37,876 bases of DNA from an uncultured Collinsella sp. (GTDB taxonomy: Bacteria > Actinomycetota > Coriobacteriia > Coriobacteriales > Coriobacteriaceae). Position 1 is the stretch's first letter. Each line of letters opens with the position of its first letter. Both the position numbers and the translations under genes were made by a program. The DNA lies in assembly GCA_958427145.1 (NCBI GenBank), contig CAUAAZ010000020.1, forward strand, positions 1-37,876, given 5' to 3'. The notes beneath the pieces are model-generated. The model worked only from the letters and a program-made list of their open reading frames with translations, was not told the origin of the DNA and made no database searches. Of the stretch, positions 15,811 through 23,631 are shown one piece after another.

Positions 15811-16992
15811 CTACAGCTGCTCGGCCGGACGCTCGGGCGAACTAAAGCCCGAGTCAAACGTAACGACGCACGAGGCATCGGGCCGGCGCTCGTGCACGAT
15901 GCGCGTGACGAGCTCCAGCAGCTCCTCGTCGGATATGTCAAAGCCGTCGGGGCGCACCAAGTCAAACGAAACGAAGCCGTCGTGCTCGTGCAGGTCGTGG
16001 ATGGAGAGCGCGGGATCGATCTGCATGACGCCGCGTTTGACCCAGCCGCGCAGGTCGTCGCCGGTTGTGGCGATGGGGTCGCAGTGCAGCGTGATGTCGA
16101 TGCCCATCTGGCGCTTGATGTCGTGCTCGATGGTGTCCAGAATCTCGTGGTGCTCAAATGCATCGCCCTCGCCGGGCATTTCCACGTGTGCGCTGGCGAA
16201 CTGGCGACCGGGGCCGTAGTCGTGCACCATCAGGTCGTGTGTGCCCAGGACTTGCGGATAGGCCATAATCCTGTCGCGGATTTCCTGGACGAGCTTTGGG
16301 TCGGGCGCTTGTCCCAGCAGAGGGCTGATGGCGTCGCGCACCAGGCCCATGCCGCTGATGCAGATGAAGATGCCCACACCCAGGCCTGCCCAGCCATCGA
16401 GGTCAAAGCCGGTCGTCTGCGAAATAAGCGCCGCCACCAAGACCGAGCCCGAGGTGATGACGTCGTTTTTGGAGTCCTGCGCCGTGGCAATTAGCGTTTC
16501 CGAGTCGATGCGGTCGCCCAGCGTGCGGTTGAACGCGGCCATCCAGAGCTTAACCAGCATGGACAAGACGAGGGCGGCTAAAGAGAGCGCCGAATATGCA
16601 GTGGGGGAAGGCTTGATGATCTTGGTGACCGACTCGAGAATCAGGTTGATGCCGACGGCGCAAACCAGGACGGCGACAAACAGACCGGCCAGGTACTCGT
16701 AGCGGCCGTGGCCATAGGGGTGGCCTTCGTCTGCCGGGCGGCTGGCAAGGCGAAACCCGAGCAGGCTCACGATGTTGCTCGAGGCATCGGAGAGGTTGTT
16801 GAAAGCGTCGGCGATGAGGGAGACGGAACCGGCGAGCAGGCCCGCGATGCCCTTGGCCAGACACAGGGTGATGTTGAGTCCAATGCAGATGAGGCTTGCG
16901 GCAAAGCCCGCGTTGGTGCGGCAAGATGCATCGACCGGCTCGCCCTCGCTGCCGGGAACAAGCGTATGTACCAGCCGATTTACAAATAGCAT
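15811..16992 (-). CDS. Cation diffusion facilitator, manganese-type metal exporter
   Basis: Proton-coupled efflux of divalent metal across the inner membrane. The 393-residue protein has six predicted helices, the family signature HPYGHGRYEYL after helix 2, and a cytoplasmic C-terminal domain (about 285-375) with several His/Asp residues (HDLMVHDYGPG, HDLHEHDG). Aligned to YiiP, the transport site reads N65xxxD69 in helix 2 (NNLSD) and D173xxxD177 in helix 5 (DSKND). The zinc exporters have DxxxD and HxxxD instead. The N-D/D-D quartet is the one described for manganese CDF proteins such as MntE, so manganese (perhaps also iron) is the predicted substrate. The start at 16992 is supported by GAGGA eight bases upstream on this strand; a start at 17013 would lack a site. 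It is divergent from the zinc-ribbon gene. Confidence 0.92.
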   Translation of the reverse strand: MLFVNRLVHTLVPGSEGEPVDASCRTNAGFAASLICIGLNITLCLAKGIAGLLAGSVSLIADAFNNLSDASSNIVSLLGFRLASRPADEGHPYGHGRYEYLAGLFVAVLVCAVGINLILESVTKIIKPSPTAYSALSLAALVLSMLVKLWMAAFNRTLGDRIDSETLIATAQDSKNDVITSGSVLVAALISQTTGFDLDGWAGLGVGIFICISGMGLVRDAISPLLGQAPDPKLVQEIRDRIMAYPQVLGTHDLMVHDYGPGRQFASAHVEMPGEGDAFEHHEILDTIEHDIKRQMGIDITLHCDPIATTGDDLRGWVKRGVMQIDPALSIHDLHEHDGFVSFDLVRPDGFDISDEELLELVTRIVHERRPDASCVVTFDSGFSSPERPAEQL

Positions 16993-17163
16993 AGCGGTCG
17001 TCCTCACAATCATGTTTAAGGGGATAGTGTAGCTCGCGCGGGGGCGCCGTGCACCGATGCTCAGAAAATGCAGCAATAGTCTGCCGGCGCTAACGAGCGA
17101 GCCTTCTCGTCTGCCTGGGTGGTCCATTTTGGGCCACATGGGTATGGGCATGTGCCTGTTTGC

Positions 17164-17182
17164 TCGACATACTTAATGTCGA
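17164..17182. promoter_or_regulatory. operator-like palindrome between divergent genes
   Basis: A perfect inverted repeat TCGACAT-ACTTA-ATGTCGA lies 28 bases before the start codon of the zinc-ribbon gene, in the 218-base divergent spacer. A second, weaker inverted repeat, CACATG (17135-17140) and CATGTG (17149-17154), lies just upstream. Either could bind a dimeric repressor or fold in the leader. No regulator is encoded next to it. Confidence 0.35.
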
Positions 17183-17210
17183 CAGCCCCTGTGCAAAGGA
17201 GGACGTTTCC

Positions 17211-18548
17211 ATGGACGAGATGTTTGCCATTAAATGTCAAAACTGCGGCGGCCCTATGTACTCGCACCAGGCTAAGCGCAGCTTTGAGTGTGCCTATTGC
17301 GGTACGGTCATTCCGTGGCAGGCGGACGCCGGAGAGCCCAAGAGCGCTTTGGGCATTCGCCATACGCCGTTGACGGTGGTGGATGGACTGCTCAAGCTCA
17401 CGCATGTGTCGCAACTCGAGCGCCCGGAGGACCCGGACTGGTATTTTTTCAATTCGCACTGGCGCAATCAGTCGGTCCTGGAACATCTGCTATGGGAGGA
17501 TCGCGGCACGGCGCAAGAGTTCCAAGAGGCTACGCATGTGAGCATTCCTTGCCCCTTCTGCGGAGCGTCCTTTGAGGGCGAGTCAACGCAGCGTGTTTTT
17601 GAGTGCCCGTCCTGCGGCAACAAGATCGGCATTGCCGACCTGCTCAAGCCCGGTACCTTCAGCAAGCGTCTGACCATGGGCGTGGGTGCAGAGTATGTGC
17701 CGGAGCAGGGCATTCCCTGCGAAATCTCGCCGCAGCAGGCACGTGCCAACGCACTGCAGCTGGTGCGCCAGTACCCCGACGCCTTTGCCGGGCACGACGT
17801 GGAAGATGCGATCCAAAACGACATGATGCTCTTCTATTTCCCCATGGCGCTGGCGGACCTGCGCATGATGGCGTCCTTCCCGGGCAAGGGCCTGAGCAAG
17901 GAGACCCTGGTGTACTACGAGGTGCTCGACTGGGCGTATCCCAGGGCAAACTACCTGGATGTTCGCCTTATGGGCATTTTGGAGCCGTGGGACTTTGCCA
18001 AGGTTGGGCCGTTTGACCCGGCCATGCAGGAAGGCAACTTCCGCGTCGTCTCCGTCGATGCGTCTACCAAGGACCAGGTGGTCATTGATAAGTTGGCGCT
18101 CGACATTGCCGGCAACGATGCCGAGGCGGTGCTGGGGCTCAATAAAAAGAGCATCCGAACCTGGGCGCGCAAGGCCCGCAAGCATAAGGATGGCCTGGTG
18201 ATGGTGCCGGTCTACTTTGTCGATCGTCCGGCGACGGATGGCCGCGATGGCGAGCAGGTGCGCATTGCCGTAAACGGCCAGACGGGCCGCGCGGCCGCGG
18301 TAGTGTTTGGCGACAAGCGCGAAACGCATATCGTGGCGCCGCTCAGCCCGAGCCTGCATTTGTCCGGTGAGAGCACCGTACACGCCACGCCCATCGAGGT
18401 CAAATATGTTAAATCTCCGTTCCTATACCAGATCGTGCGCCGTGGAGGCGGCGAGCAACCGCGCCAGGTTGCAGCGGTGGCCGAGGGCTCCTGCCGAGAG
18501 GAGAAGCCCAAACGCCGCGGCCTGCTGGGTGCGCTATTTGGGAAGTAG
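17211..18548 (+). CDS. Protein with two zinc-ribbon motifs, TFIIB-type zinc finger family
   Basis: The 445-residue protein has an N-terminal ribbon with two CxxC pairs (CQNCGG and CAYCG, residues 9-31) and a second ribbon near 115-137 (CPFCG and CPSCG). The remainder is a soluble alpha/beta body ending with PVYFVDRP ... RIAVNGQTGR, a segment shared with bacterial zinc-ribbon proteins often labelled TFIIB-like or, wrongly, primosomal protein N'. It lacks the membrane helix that many relatives carry at the C-terminus and ends in a basic tail (KPKRRGLLGALFGK). The start is fixed by AAAGGAGG (17196-17203) seven bases before the ATG. It is followed by a very strong terminator, so it is monocistronic. 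Function is unknown. Confidence 0.85.
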   Translation: MDEMFAIKCQNCGGPMYSHQAKRSFECAYCGTVIPWQADAGEPKSALGIRHTPLTVVDGLLKLTHVSQLERPEDPDWYFFNSHWRNQSVLEHLLWEDRGTAQEFQEATHVSIPCPFCGASFEGESTQRVFECPSCGNKIGIADLLKPGTFSKRLTMGVGAEYVPEQGIPCEISPQQARANALQLVRQYPDAFAGHDVEDAIQNDMMLFYFPMALADLRMMASFPGKGLSKETLVYYEVLDWAYPRANYLDVRLMGILEPWDFAKVGPFDPAMQEGNFRVVSVDASTKDQVVIDKLALDIAGNDAEAVLGLNKKSIRTWARKARKHKDGLVMVPVYFVDRPATDGRDGEQVRIAVNGQTGRAAAVVFGDKRETHIVAPLSPSLHLSGESTVHATPIEVKYVKSPFLYQIVRRGGGEQPRQVAAVAEGSCREEKPKRRGLLGALFGK

Positions 18549-18590
18549 GGAAGCGCAGCCGGTTGGCGCTGCGATGCGATAGTTGGAGGA

Positions 18591-18629
18591 ACGGGGCGGT
18601 CCGCAGAAGTGCGGACTGCCCCGTTTTTT
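18591..18629 (+). terminator. Strong intrinsic terminator
   Basis: Fourteen paired positions (ACGGGGC, one wobble, then GTCCGC) close a six-base loop and are followed by six T. It ends the zinc-ribbon gene transcript. Confidence 0.93.
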
Positions 18630-18777
18630 GTGTTGCGGGGAAGTACTGGGCACTTCATTAAAGGTCTTCGCACGGACTCGAATTTCAATGTCGTCTAGCG
18701 CCTTCGTGCAGGATTCCCGAAGTGACTAAAATGTGGCCATAGAGACAGTTTTAGCGAACCCCACGGGAGTGACGCGT

Positions 18778-19047
18778 ATGGACAACAACACGCTGCTATT
18801 CCAGGACAAAGGTTCGGGTAGGTATAAAGACGTCAAGATCTACCCTAACCGCATTGAGGTACTCAAGAAGGGCACTTTTGGCGGCAAGCACACCGAGATT
18901 GTTTATCTTAAGGACATTACGGGCGTCAATAGAATCAAAGGCCGCGATGTTTTTCTGCGCAATCGTCTGTTGACCGCTTGCGTCTTTAGCCTGAGCAGCC
19001 GTGCGAAGGCCCAGGAGTTTGTTAACGCGCTGAACATGGTGATGTAG
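18778..19047 (+). CDS. Small protein with bacterial PH-like fold
   Basis: This is an 89-residue cytoplasmic protein with no signal or membrane segment. The alternating pattern (TLLFQDKGSGRYKDVKIYP, IVYLKDITGVNRIKG, CVFSLSSRAKAQEFVNAL) looks like the beta strands and final helix of a bacterial PH/DUF4429-type domain, which usually mediates binding rather than catalysis. The start is the ATG with GGGAG eight bases upstream; TAAAAT at 18727-18732 may be the -10. It stands alone between two terminators. Confidence 0.7.
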   Translation: MDNNTLLFQDKGSGRYKDVKIYPNRIEVLKKGTFGGKHTEIVYLKDITGVNRIKGRDVFLRNRLLTACVFSLSSRAKAQEFVNALNMVM

Positions 19048-19071
19048 CCGATAGCGGCGTTCGGACCAAGG

Positions 19072-19112
19072 TAAAAATCGGGGGCACAGAACGGTGTTCT
19101 GCGCCCCCGATT
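19072..19112 (-). terminator. Intrinsic terminator of the PI-PLC-like gene (minus strand)
   Basis: The stem pairs AATCGGGGGC (19076-19085) with GCCCCCGATT (19103-19112) and continues with CAGAAC/GTTCTG. Read on the minus strand it is followed by a run of T, whereas the plus-strand side has none. It therefore mainly serves the minus-strand gene ending at 19142. Confidence 0.85.
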
Positions 19113-19141
19113 GAGTCGATGTGTCTAAAAGGCCGGCTTGC

Positions 19142-21637
19142 CTATTCGACAACGTCCTCGTTGTTTTCACCATCACTGGCAAACATCGCCGCGCCGGCGA
19201 CCGTTGTCGCCACGGCGGCGGCAGCGAGCCCGGCGGCAACGCCAGAGCCGTCGCCCGTGTCGGCGAGTTTTCCGCCCGAGCCCTTGCCCTTGTTGCCCTT
19301 ACCGCTCTTATCAGCGCTGCCTGCGCTGGAACCCGTGCCGCTGCCGGTGCCGGTGCCGCCTGCACTGTCCGAGGCCGCTACGGTAAAGCTTGCGGCTCCG
19401 TCGCTGGCGAGCGTGTAGTTCTGCGCCGCGTTGCCCAAGAGACCGTTCACGCGCACCCAGTACGTTCCTGCGGCAAATGTTTCGCCCTCGGCCATTGCTG
19501 TGCCCGGAGCGCCGTTCGCGTCGTGCACAAACTCGAGCTGGGCCGTGCAGGCATCGGTTTCGAGCTTGCCCTCGAGTGATGCCGCAATCTTGGCGCGCGC
19601 GTCTTCGCCGGCCTTAAGGCCTTCAAGTCCCTCAAAATGGGGCGTCAGCGCGCGTGGGTCGATATCGATGGGTACGGAGCCCTGCAGCCCTGTAGCGGTC
19701 TCGTTGCCCAAGGCGTCGACATCAACGTATTCGATGGCAAATGCACGGCCCGAAGCCGCTACATTGAGTACGTTGCTGCTGTCGGCAAGGCGGAAATGAC
19801 CCTCGCCAACGGTCTTGCCATCCTGGAATGAGGCATCGCTCAGCGAGTCGCCGTACGTCATGCGTATGCGGGTCGGGAGATAGTACGGGAGATAGTACGA
19901 AGCCGTCTGCTTGTGCTCCGTATCGTAATTGCGCTGATAGATGCTCCGGGCCAGCGCCGCATCAACAAAGTCGGATGCGATGATGCCAATGTGCTTGAGG
20001 TAATCTGGCTTTGTATCCTCGATGCCGCTGGGATTGATGTACGGGCTCTTATACAGATGCTCGTTGACTACTCGTGCCGAGGTAAAAGGATTGCCTCCGT
20101 GCGACAAGCCCGTGCAGCTGGTGTAGTTGATAGACCAGCAACGCTCCAGAACTTTCTCCTTGGCCCCGTTATCGTCCTCGACATCTACCTCGTTGCGCGT
20201 GCGCCCGGACGTTTCCTTCAGCGCATTATCGACCCAGCTGAGCTTGTCGGTTCCCGTGAGTTTGTACTTGTCCTGGGCGTATACCTTGGTGCAATAGGGC
20301 TCTTTGTCGCCTGTTTCCCCCGCGGCTTCAAAGCCCCGCGCGTCTTGGACGAGACACATAGTGGCGCTGTCGGAGTGAGCCTTGATCTTGTCATCCCATT
20401 CGGTAAGGTCGAGGCCCCACGTGTGGCCGCTTACACTGTTGCCGGCGAGCCTAAATCGACGCAGCAGAACGATCTTTCCGCGCACCTCGTGTAGCGTGGG
20501 GATTCGGCTCGACGTATAGAACAGTTTGGGGTTGTCGTCCAAAACCTTGGCGAAAGCCGTCGTAACACTTTCGTCGGTAGCCTCGTCGTTGCCTCGTGAT
20601 ACAAGCATGATGAGCGCTTCTGTCGGGTTTTCGTTCAAAAACGTTTTGAAGTAGCCTATGACATCGGAAAGATGCATAAAGTACGCGTCTTTTTTGAGCA
20701 GGTAGTAATCCCCGTGGTCGATACCGGGGTTGTCGCCCTTTCCGAGCCGGATATCAAAATAGCGAATGCCTTCGAGCAACTGCGTGGGAATGTAATCCTG
20801 CTGGCATTTTACTTGCGAGGATTGGGGCTCGGTGTCGTTGTCCACGCTACAGGTGCCCGAATCGTGCGTACCCGGGATGCTCAGCTCGTCGAGGAACTTG
20901 TCGTCGTCGACGTATTTCATCCAACATGGCCCATCGACGTAGCTGCTGTACGTGATCCAGTCGAGGCTGCTAACCGTGGCATCGTTCTTTTTCATGTCGT
21001 AACCGATAAGTTCGAGCTCCCACGGAATGCTCTTACTCTTATGGCAGATCTTATTGTTGTCCTGGTCTTCGCCGTTCGATTCTATTGCCAGGTACTTAAT
21101 GTCTTTTTTCTCGGTTTCTTTCTCGACCGTGCGGTCTCGGATGATATAGGTTCCGTTTGATTGACGCTCGAACGCAAAAGAGCGGCTGGGCTTGCCGTCA
21201 TGCTCGCCACTCCATACGTGGATGACCTTTCCGTCTTTGTCCGAGTCGCCATCGACCGACCAAATGCTGTAGCCCGTCTTTTTATGCTCTTCGAAATTGA
21301 GCAAGGTGCGGATAGCATACCAGTTTGTATCGTCATTCTTGGTCGTTACGTTCTCAAGGATGAGCTTGCTGGACGTGCCGTCATTAAACAGATGGCAGAC
21401 GTTGCCGATGACGTTGCCGTCTTCGTTAACGCTTGCGGTACGAAAATAGCCCGCGGGGCGAAGGCGAATGACGAAATTGTCGAGGCTGACCGACGCTGTG
21501 GCAGCGTCGTCTGCAAATGCCGCGCGCACGGGAAGGCCCAATCCCGCGGTTTCGGGCAGGCTTGCAAGTGGCGACAACGCCGCGAGTCCAAGGCCCAACG
21601 TAAATGCTCGGCGGCTGATGGCGTGATGTTCGGTCAT
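19142..21637 (-). CDS. Secreted PI-PLC-like phosphodiesterase with N-terminal trefoil-like domain and C-terminal anchor
   Basis: The predicted activity is cleavage of phosphatidylinositol-type lipids or GPI anchors outside the cell. The 831-residue protein begins with a twin-arginine-like signal (SRRAFTLGLGLAAL). Residues about 55-213 resemble a ricin-type beta-trefoil carbohydrate-binding domain. The PI-PLC X region starts near 250: LSIPGTHDSGT carries the catalytic H258 and D259, YFDIRLG carries R297, and DHGDYYL places H308 at the second catalytic histidine position. After the catalytic region comes a beta domain (about 650-765), then a Gly/Ser/Lys linker, LADTGDG (791-797) and a hydrophobic helix. 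LADTG resembles a sortase motif, but the tail ends in acidic residues (ENNEDVVE) instead of the usual basic ones. GGAGA precedes the ATG. A terminator follows at 19072-19112. Confidence 0.88.
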   Translation of the reverse strand: MTEHHAISRRAFTLGLGLAALSPLASLPETAGLGLPVRAAFADDAATASVSLDNFVIRLRPAGYFRTASVNEDGNVIGNVCHLFNDGTSSKLILENVTTKNDDTNWYAIRTLLNFEEHKKTGYSIWSVDGDSDKDGKVIHVWSGEHDGKPSRSFAFERQSNGTYIIRDRTVEKETEKKDIKYLAIESNGEDQDNNKICHKSKSIPWELELIGYDMKKNDATVSSLDWITYSSYVDGPCWMKYVDDDKFLDELSIPGTHDSGTCSVDNDTEPQSSQVKCQQDYIPTQLLEGIRYFDIRLGKGDNPGIDHGDYYLLKKDAYFMHLSDVIGYFKTFLNENPTEALIMLVSRGNDEATDESVTTAFAKVLDDNPKLFYTSSRIPTLHEVRGKIVLLRRFRLAGNSVSGHTWGLDLTEWDDKIKAHSDSATMCLVQDARGFEAAGETGDKEPYCTKVYAQDKYKLTGTDKLSWVDNALKETSGRTRNEVDVEDDNGAKEKVLERCWSINYTSCTGLSHGGNPFTSARVVNEHLYKSPYINPSGIEDTKPDYLKHIGIIASDFVDAALARSIYQRNYDTEHKQTASYYLPYYLPTRIRMTYGDSLSDASFQDGKTVGEGHFRLADSSNVLNVAASGRAFAIEYVDVDALGNETATGLQGSVPIDIDPRALTPHFEGLEGLKAGEDARAKIAASLEGKLETDACTAQLEFVHDANGAPGTAMAEGETFAAGTYWVRVNGLLGNAAQNYTLASDGAASFTVAASDSAGGTGTGSGTGSSAGSADKSGKGNKGKGSGGKLADTGDGSGVAAGLAAAAVATTVAGAAMFASDGENNEDVVE

Positions 21638-21837
21638 AACTTCTCCATTCGCAGAGTGCGGTTATGCGATAGTTTTGGTCACTATACTGCTCAGATGTTT
21701 AAAGATGCTGGTTTAATTGTCTGCGCGGCACAATAAATCGGCGGGCGGACGTGTTGGGGCGTTTGTCGTTTTCGTACTGTTGCCACATTTGGGGCGGTTC
21801 CGACGTCCGGCATCCTCGCGTTCGTCGGCTACAGGCA

Positions 21838-21871
21838 TAAGAAAGGGAGGGTCGGTTTACCGGCCCTCCCT
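21838..21871 (-). terminator. Probable terminator of the lipoprotein gene (minus strand)
   Basis: The twelve-pair hairpin pairs AGGGAGGG (21844-21851) with CCCTCCCT (21864-21871), adds CGG/CCG and has loop TTTA. On the minus strand it is followed by TTTCTT. The spacer 21638-21942 also holds a possible minus-strand -10 (TATAGT, 21681-21686) for the PI-PLC-like gene. Confidence 0.7.
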
Positions 21872-21942
21872 GGGTACGAAGCGCTGGGGTACCGTCGCTT
21901 GTTTGCACTGCGACCGTGTTTTCCGTTGCGCTCGCCAGTCGC

Positions 21943-22536
21943 TTAGCGCTTGATCTCGATATCGTCGAGCTTGACGTCCATGGCCTCGGTCTTTGCCTCG
22001 GCGATATCATCGGCAAACTCCAGGGACTTCATCATGGTCTCGACGGCGTCCTTGTGTTCCTCGACGTTGTCGATACGCACGTACACACTGCCGCCGTCAA
22101 CGTCGGTGAAGTACTCGGTCGTTACGCCGCCCGAGTGCGTGAAGTAGGCACTGCGCCAGGTCTTGCCGTTGTACTTAACGGGATCGCTCTCGGTCCATCC
22201 AGAGTTGGCCTTCCATTTGGCCTCGTAGTCGAACAGTTCATCGGCGTTCTTGTCAGGATCGAAGACGGGGATGAAGCGGTCGCTGGCGTGCTCGCTCTCG
22301 GTGAACTTAAACTGGGCCCTATCGGCCGTGTCGCCGGCAACGTCGGTGATCTCGACGCCCTCGGGGACCTCGACCTTAAACCAAATGAAGTCGGTCCTCA
22401 TATCCACGGCTGGTTTTTCTGCTCCGCCGCCACCGCCACTTCCGGTAGCGCCGCCGCTGCCACCGCAGCCCACCAGGGCAACTGCGGCAAAGAGACTGAT
22501 GCAGAGGGTGAGAATCGCAAAGGCCTTCTTTTTCAT
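21943..22536 (-). CDS. Secreted lipoprotein of unknown function
   Basis: The 197-residue protein has a type II signal peptide (KKKAFAILTLCISLFAAVAL) and lipobox LVGCGG, then a Gly/Ser-rich spacer, so it should be lipid-anchored at the outer face of the membrane. The mature domain is about 150 residues, acidic, with an alternating beta-type pattern (TDFIWFKVEVPEGVEIT, KTWRSAYFTHSGG, GSVYVRIDNVEEHKDAVETMMKSL). That resembles small lipoproteins that test solubility or bind ligands, but no family can be named. GAGGAGG stands seven to eight bases ahead of the ATG. It is read in the same direction as the PI-PLC-like gene but has its own terminator. Confidence 0.88.
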   Translation of the reverse strand: MKKKAFAILTLCISLFAAVALVGCGGSGGATGSGGGGGAEKPAVDMRTDFIWFKVEVPEGVEITDVAGDTADRAQFKFTESEHASDRFIPVFDPDKNADELFDYEAKWKANSGWTESDPVKYNGKTWRSAYFTHSGGVTTEYFTDVDGGSVYVRIDNVEEHKDAVETMMKSLEFADDIAEAKTEAMDVKLDDIEIKR

Positions 22537-22608
22537 GGTCGTGTCCTCCTCGATCTGTAACCGCCCATGGATTACCTGCCTTTACTGTACGCGCGAGCGG
22601 CTCGTTCG

Positions 22609-22835
22609 GGTGGGCCATGTGTCCCATTCTGAGGGCCGGATTTGCGCCGGCAAGTGGCAATATGTCCGGGCGCAAAAGAGGGGAGGGCCGATGCCGTCGG
22701 CCCTCCCCGGGGTGAGGTGCCCGTTGTTTTAAAGGGTCGCGTGTACGCGGGCGTTGCCCCAACAGGTTCCTTGTTTATAGATATGCCCCAGTTTGTGACG
22801 TCCGGAAGTCCCGAAAGGTGGGCCATGTGTTCCAT
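22609..22835. repeat. 19-bp imperfect direct repeat flanking a hairpin
   Basis: GGTGGGCCATGTGTCCCAT (22609-22627) recurs with one change at 22817-22835. Between the copies lies a 12-base-pair hairpin (22680-22691 with 22697-22708, loop TGCCG) followed on the minus strand by TCTTTT, which is terminator-like. Apart from this and the fchA promoter, the 460-base spacer 22537-22996 shows no gene I would support. Confidence 0.45.
22673..22708 (-). terminator. Terminator-like hairpin on the minus strand without an upstream gene
   Basis: GGGGAGGGCCGA (22680-22691) pairs perfectly with its complement at 22697-22708. On the minus strand the stem is followed by a short T-run. No minus-strand protein gene lies immediately upstream; a small RNA starting near 22770-22790 would fit. 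Confidence 0.55.
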
Positions 22836-22890
22836 GTTTGCGGTGCCGACGCCTATCGTTCGTCATAGAAATCCGCGATGGCCAGGTGCG

Positions 22891-22919
22891 CTGACGCTTG
22901 AGTACTTATGGGCTAGACT
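22891..22919 (+). promoter_or_regulatory. candidate promoter of fchA-folD
   Basis: CTGACG (22891-22896) and TAGACT (22914-22919) are 17 bases apart, close to the vegetative consensus, and lie 78 bases before the fchA start. Confidence 0.5.
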
Positions 22920-22996
22920 TAGCACCATTATGTGATCGATGCGGTCGGTCGGCGGTTGCCACCCGACCGATGCATACGACTTGAAGGTGCATGCGT

Positions 22997-23629
22997 ATGA
23001 GCCAAGAGATGATGGACAAGACCTGCCGCGGGTTTGCCGAGGCGCTGGCCGCGCGCGAGCCGGTTCCCGGCGGTGGCAGCGCGAGCGCCTTTGTGGGCGC
23101 GCTGGGCGCCTCACTGTGCGGAATGGTTGCCCGCTACGGTGCGACAAACCCTGCGCTTGCCGATCGCGCAGACGATCTGACGCGCGCGTTTGCCCAGGCA
23201 GACGAGTTGGCGCAGGAGCTTGTGGGCCTGGTTGCCGAGGATGTTCGTGCATACGGCCAGGTATCTGCGGCATACGGTATTCCTCGTGATGATCCGGCTC
23301 GACCTGCGGCGATTCAGGATGCGCTGCATGTGGCCGCTATGCCGCCGTATCGCATTATGGATGCCTGCGGGCGTGCGCTGGCGCTACTCGAGGACATGGC
23401 CGACAAGGGTTCGCGTCAACTGCTGTCCGATGTGGCGTGCGGCGCCGTGTTCTGCCGTGCCGCTATGCAGGGCGCGAGTTTGACGCTCTTTGCGAACACC
23501 ACGTCTATGAAGGATCGCGCTCGTGCTGAGGAGCTCGAGACGGCGTGTGATGAGTTACTCGACACATGGTTGCCGCGCGCTGATGCGCTGGCGCGCCGCG
23601 CCTCCGACGCTGCAAGGAAGAGAGGATAG
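22997..23629 (+). CDS. fchA: Methenyltetrahydrofolate cyclohydrolase, FchA family
   Basis: Converts 5,10-methenyl-tetrahydrofolate to 10-formyl-tetrahydrofolate and back. The 210-residue helical protein carries the family signature PVPGGGSASA (23-32), and the whole body (VARYGATNPALADRADDL..., a long four-helix pattern) matches the cyclodeaminase/cyclohydrolase fold. I take the ATG at 22997, with GAAGG nine bases upstream; an in-frame ATG at 22991 is possible. The stop is two bases before the folD start, so the two are one transcription unit. The neighbour FolD lacks the residues for this reaction, which makes FchA the likely cyclohydrolase of the cell. The related glutamate formiminotransferase-associated cyclodeaminase would be an alternative, but its partner is not here. 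Confidence 0.93.
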   Translation: MSQEMMDKTCRGFAEALAAREPVPGGGSASAFVGALGASLCGMVARYGATNPALADRADDLTRAFAQADELAQELVGLVAEDVRAYGQVSAAYGIPRDDPARPAAIQDALHVAAMPPYRIMDACGRALALLEDMADKGSRQLLSDVACGAVFCRAAMQGASLTLFANTTSMKDRARAEELETACDELLDTWLPRADALARRASDAARKRG

Positions 23630-23631
23630 CC

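Noticed and set aside
15790..15815. Possible bidirectional terminator between the convergent envelope-protein and CDF genes
   Set aside because: The 18-base gap holds no stem-loop with a T-tract.
22572..22835. 87-codon minus-strand frame in the spacer before fchA
   Set aside because: It runs through both copies of the direct repeat and the hairpin, has no convincing ribosome site, and shows no family resemblance.
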